Part shown: piece by piece, positions 5,827-6,681 of the stretch | Layout of the letters: each line of letters opens with the position of its first letter | How positions within the stretch are numbered: position 1 is the first letter of the stretch | Assembly (NCBI GenBank): GCA_023447635.1 | Contig: JAEXNA010000077.1 | Span: 1-6,681 of the forward strand | Length of the DNA: 6,681 bases | Source of the DNA: Vulcanimicrobiota bacterium | GTDB lineage: Bacteria; Vulcanimicrobiota; Xenobia; Xenobiales; JADMJV01 | Reading direction: 5' to 3' | Notes under the pieces: model-generated | What the model was told of the DNA's origin: nothing | Databases searched by the model: none | The model's input: only the letters and a program-made list of their open reading frames with translations | Made by a program: the position numbers and the translations under genes

Positions 5827-6681
5827 ATCCGAGCACCTCCGCCTTCACTTGATGCTGGCGCAGGTAGTCCACGGCGTCACCCTGCTTGCGCTGCTCGCCG
5901 CTCAGTTCGACGAGCATTCCGCCGAACTTCACGCCGGCGTGGCACTCCATCTGGGCGTTCACGATGTTGGTGCTGACTTCGAACAGGCGGTAGAGGTCCG
6001 ACAGCAGCGGGGCGTCGTTCGAGGCGCCGGAAAACTGCAGCCGAAGCAAGGTGCTCGCCTCATCGAACTGGATTTGCGAGCGGTCGCGGTACTCTACCGG
6101 AATCGGCACCTGCATCGAAGTCTCCAGGAAGCGTTGGGTGAGGTCGCTCTGAGGCCTGGCGAACACCTCGCTGACGCTACCTTGCTCGACGAGTCTCCCG
6201 CCCTCGATCACGGCGACCTCGTGGCAGATCGCTTTCACCACATCCATCTCGTGGGTGATCAGCAAGATGGTGATGCCGAGGCGTTCGTTGATCCGCTGCA
6301 GCAGGCCAAGAATCGAGCGTGTGGTGCCGGGGTCCAGGGCGCTGGTCGCCTCGTCACAAAGCAGCACGCTGGGGCTCGGTGCCAGGGTTCGAGCGATGGC
6401 TACTCGCTGTTTCTGCCCACCGGACAGGGAGGCGGGATAGTCCGACGCCTTCTCTTTGAGTCCGATGAGGTCCAGCAGTTCCCCCACGCGCTCGGCTATG
6501 TCGCGCTTTCCGTATCCAGCCAGTTCCAGCGGAAGGGCGATGTTCTCGAAGACGGTACGGGAACTCAACAGGTTGAAGTGCTGGAACACCATTCCGACCT
6601 CGGAGCGCACCTTGTCGATGTTCTTGAGGTCGTTGGTGAGTTCGGTCCCGTCCACCACGATGCGGCCGGACTGGTGTTCCT
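5819..6681 (-). CDS. metN: Methionine ABC transporter ATP-binding protein MetN (5' end off window)
   Basis: The ATPase that powers methionine uptake. The window holds 287 codons in an open frame; roughly the first 50-55 residues, including the Walker A loop, are beyond the right edge. Visible in order are the end of the first beta domain (SGRIVVDG), the Q-loop (VGMVFQHFNLL), the ABC signature LSGGQKQRVAIARTL, Walker B with catalytic Glu (VLLCDEATSALDP), the H-loop (LLITHEMDVV) and, after a linker, a C-terminal NIL domain (LRLQFSG, APLLSDLYRLF, NIVNAQMECHAGVKFG to the terminal VKAEVLGYV). In E. coli MetN the NIL domain binds cytoplasmic methionine and shuts transport off (trans-inhibition), so that control is expected here. 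It is the first gene of the metN-metI-metQ order. The promoter, and any SAM riboswitch or other met control, would lie off the window. Confidence 0.97.
   Translation of the reverse strand, partial: EHQSGRIVVDGTELTNDLKNIDKVRSEVGMVFQHFNLLSSRTVFENIALPLELAGYGKRDIAERVGELLDLIGLKEKASDYPASLSGGQKQRVAIARTLAPSPSVLLCDEATSALDPGTTRSILGLLQRINERLGITILLITHEMDVVKAICHEVAVIEGGRLVEQGSVSEVFARPQSDLTQRFLETSMQVPIPVEYRDRSQIQFDEASTLLRLQFSGASNDAPLLSDLYRLFEVSTNIVNAQMECHAGVKFGGMLVELSGEQRKQGDAVDYLRQHQVKAEVLGYV
5836..5840 (-). promoter_or_regulatory. metI ribosome binding site inside metN
   Basis: GGAGG, 9 nt before the metI ATG, lies within the last codons of metN. Together with the 8-bp overlap it points to coupled translation. 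Confidence 0.7.

Noticed and set aside
6659..6681. Search for a SAM riboswitch or met operator upstream of metN
   Set aside because: The window ends inside metN, so the control region is not included.

Overview
The window is 6.7 kb of ordinary-looking bacterial chromosome, high in G+C (a little over 60 % by eye) and densely coding. It holds seven genes: five complete, and two cut by the window edges. Nothing shows the phylum firmly. The metNIQ genes resemble the proteobacterial (E. coli-type) versions closely. The four other genes look like lineage-specific proteins, and one recalls a family I associate with Myxococcota, Planctomycetes and Eremiobacterota-like bacteria (from memory, not searched). 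I see no mobile element, RNA gene, CRISPR array or phage gene.

Left part (1-2074, minus strand): a protein of 318 residues that I place tentatively near a GHKL/Hsp90-like family of unknown role is followed, 44 bp downstream, by a family 2 glycosyltransferase of the HpnB/CrtQ type that runs off the left edge almost complete. They probably form one operon.

Middle (2136-3359, plus strand): a divergently transcribed polytopic membrane protein of 407 residues. Its two non-membrane beta-rich segments resemble each other and look DUF3592-like. The 61 bp between it and the minus-strand gene must hold both promoters. A perfect hairpin flanked by an A-run and a T-run (3399-3430) serves as a bidirectional terminator between this gene and the convergent gene to its right.

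Right part (3444-6681, minus strand): metN (5' end off the right edge), metI and metQ encode a complete methionine ABC importer: ATPase with NIL regulatory domain, permease and lipoprotein receptor. The junctions are tight: metN and metI overlap by 8 bp, and the metI stop lies in the metQ Shine-Dalgarno. Downstream in the same direction is a secreted protein with five exact 14-residue-spaced YPNG repeats and a sixth decayed one. No terminator is visible between metQ and this gene, so read-through is possible.

The most unusual items are the strictly periodic YPNG repeat protein, the internally duplicated membrane protein, the divergent GHKL-like protein beside a glycosyltransferase, and a strong excess of the hexamer CTCGAG. 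I found no convincing new multi-gene system.
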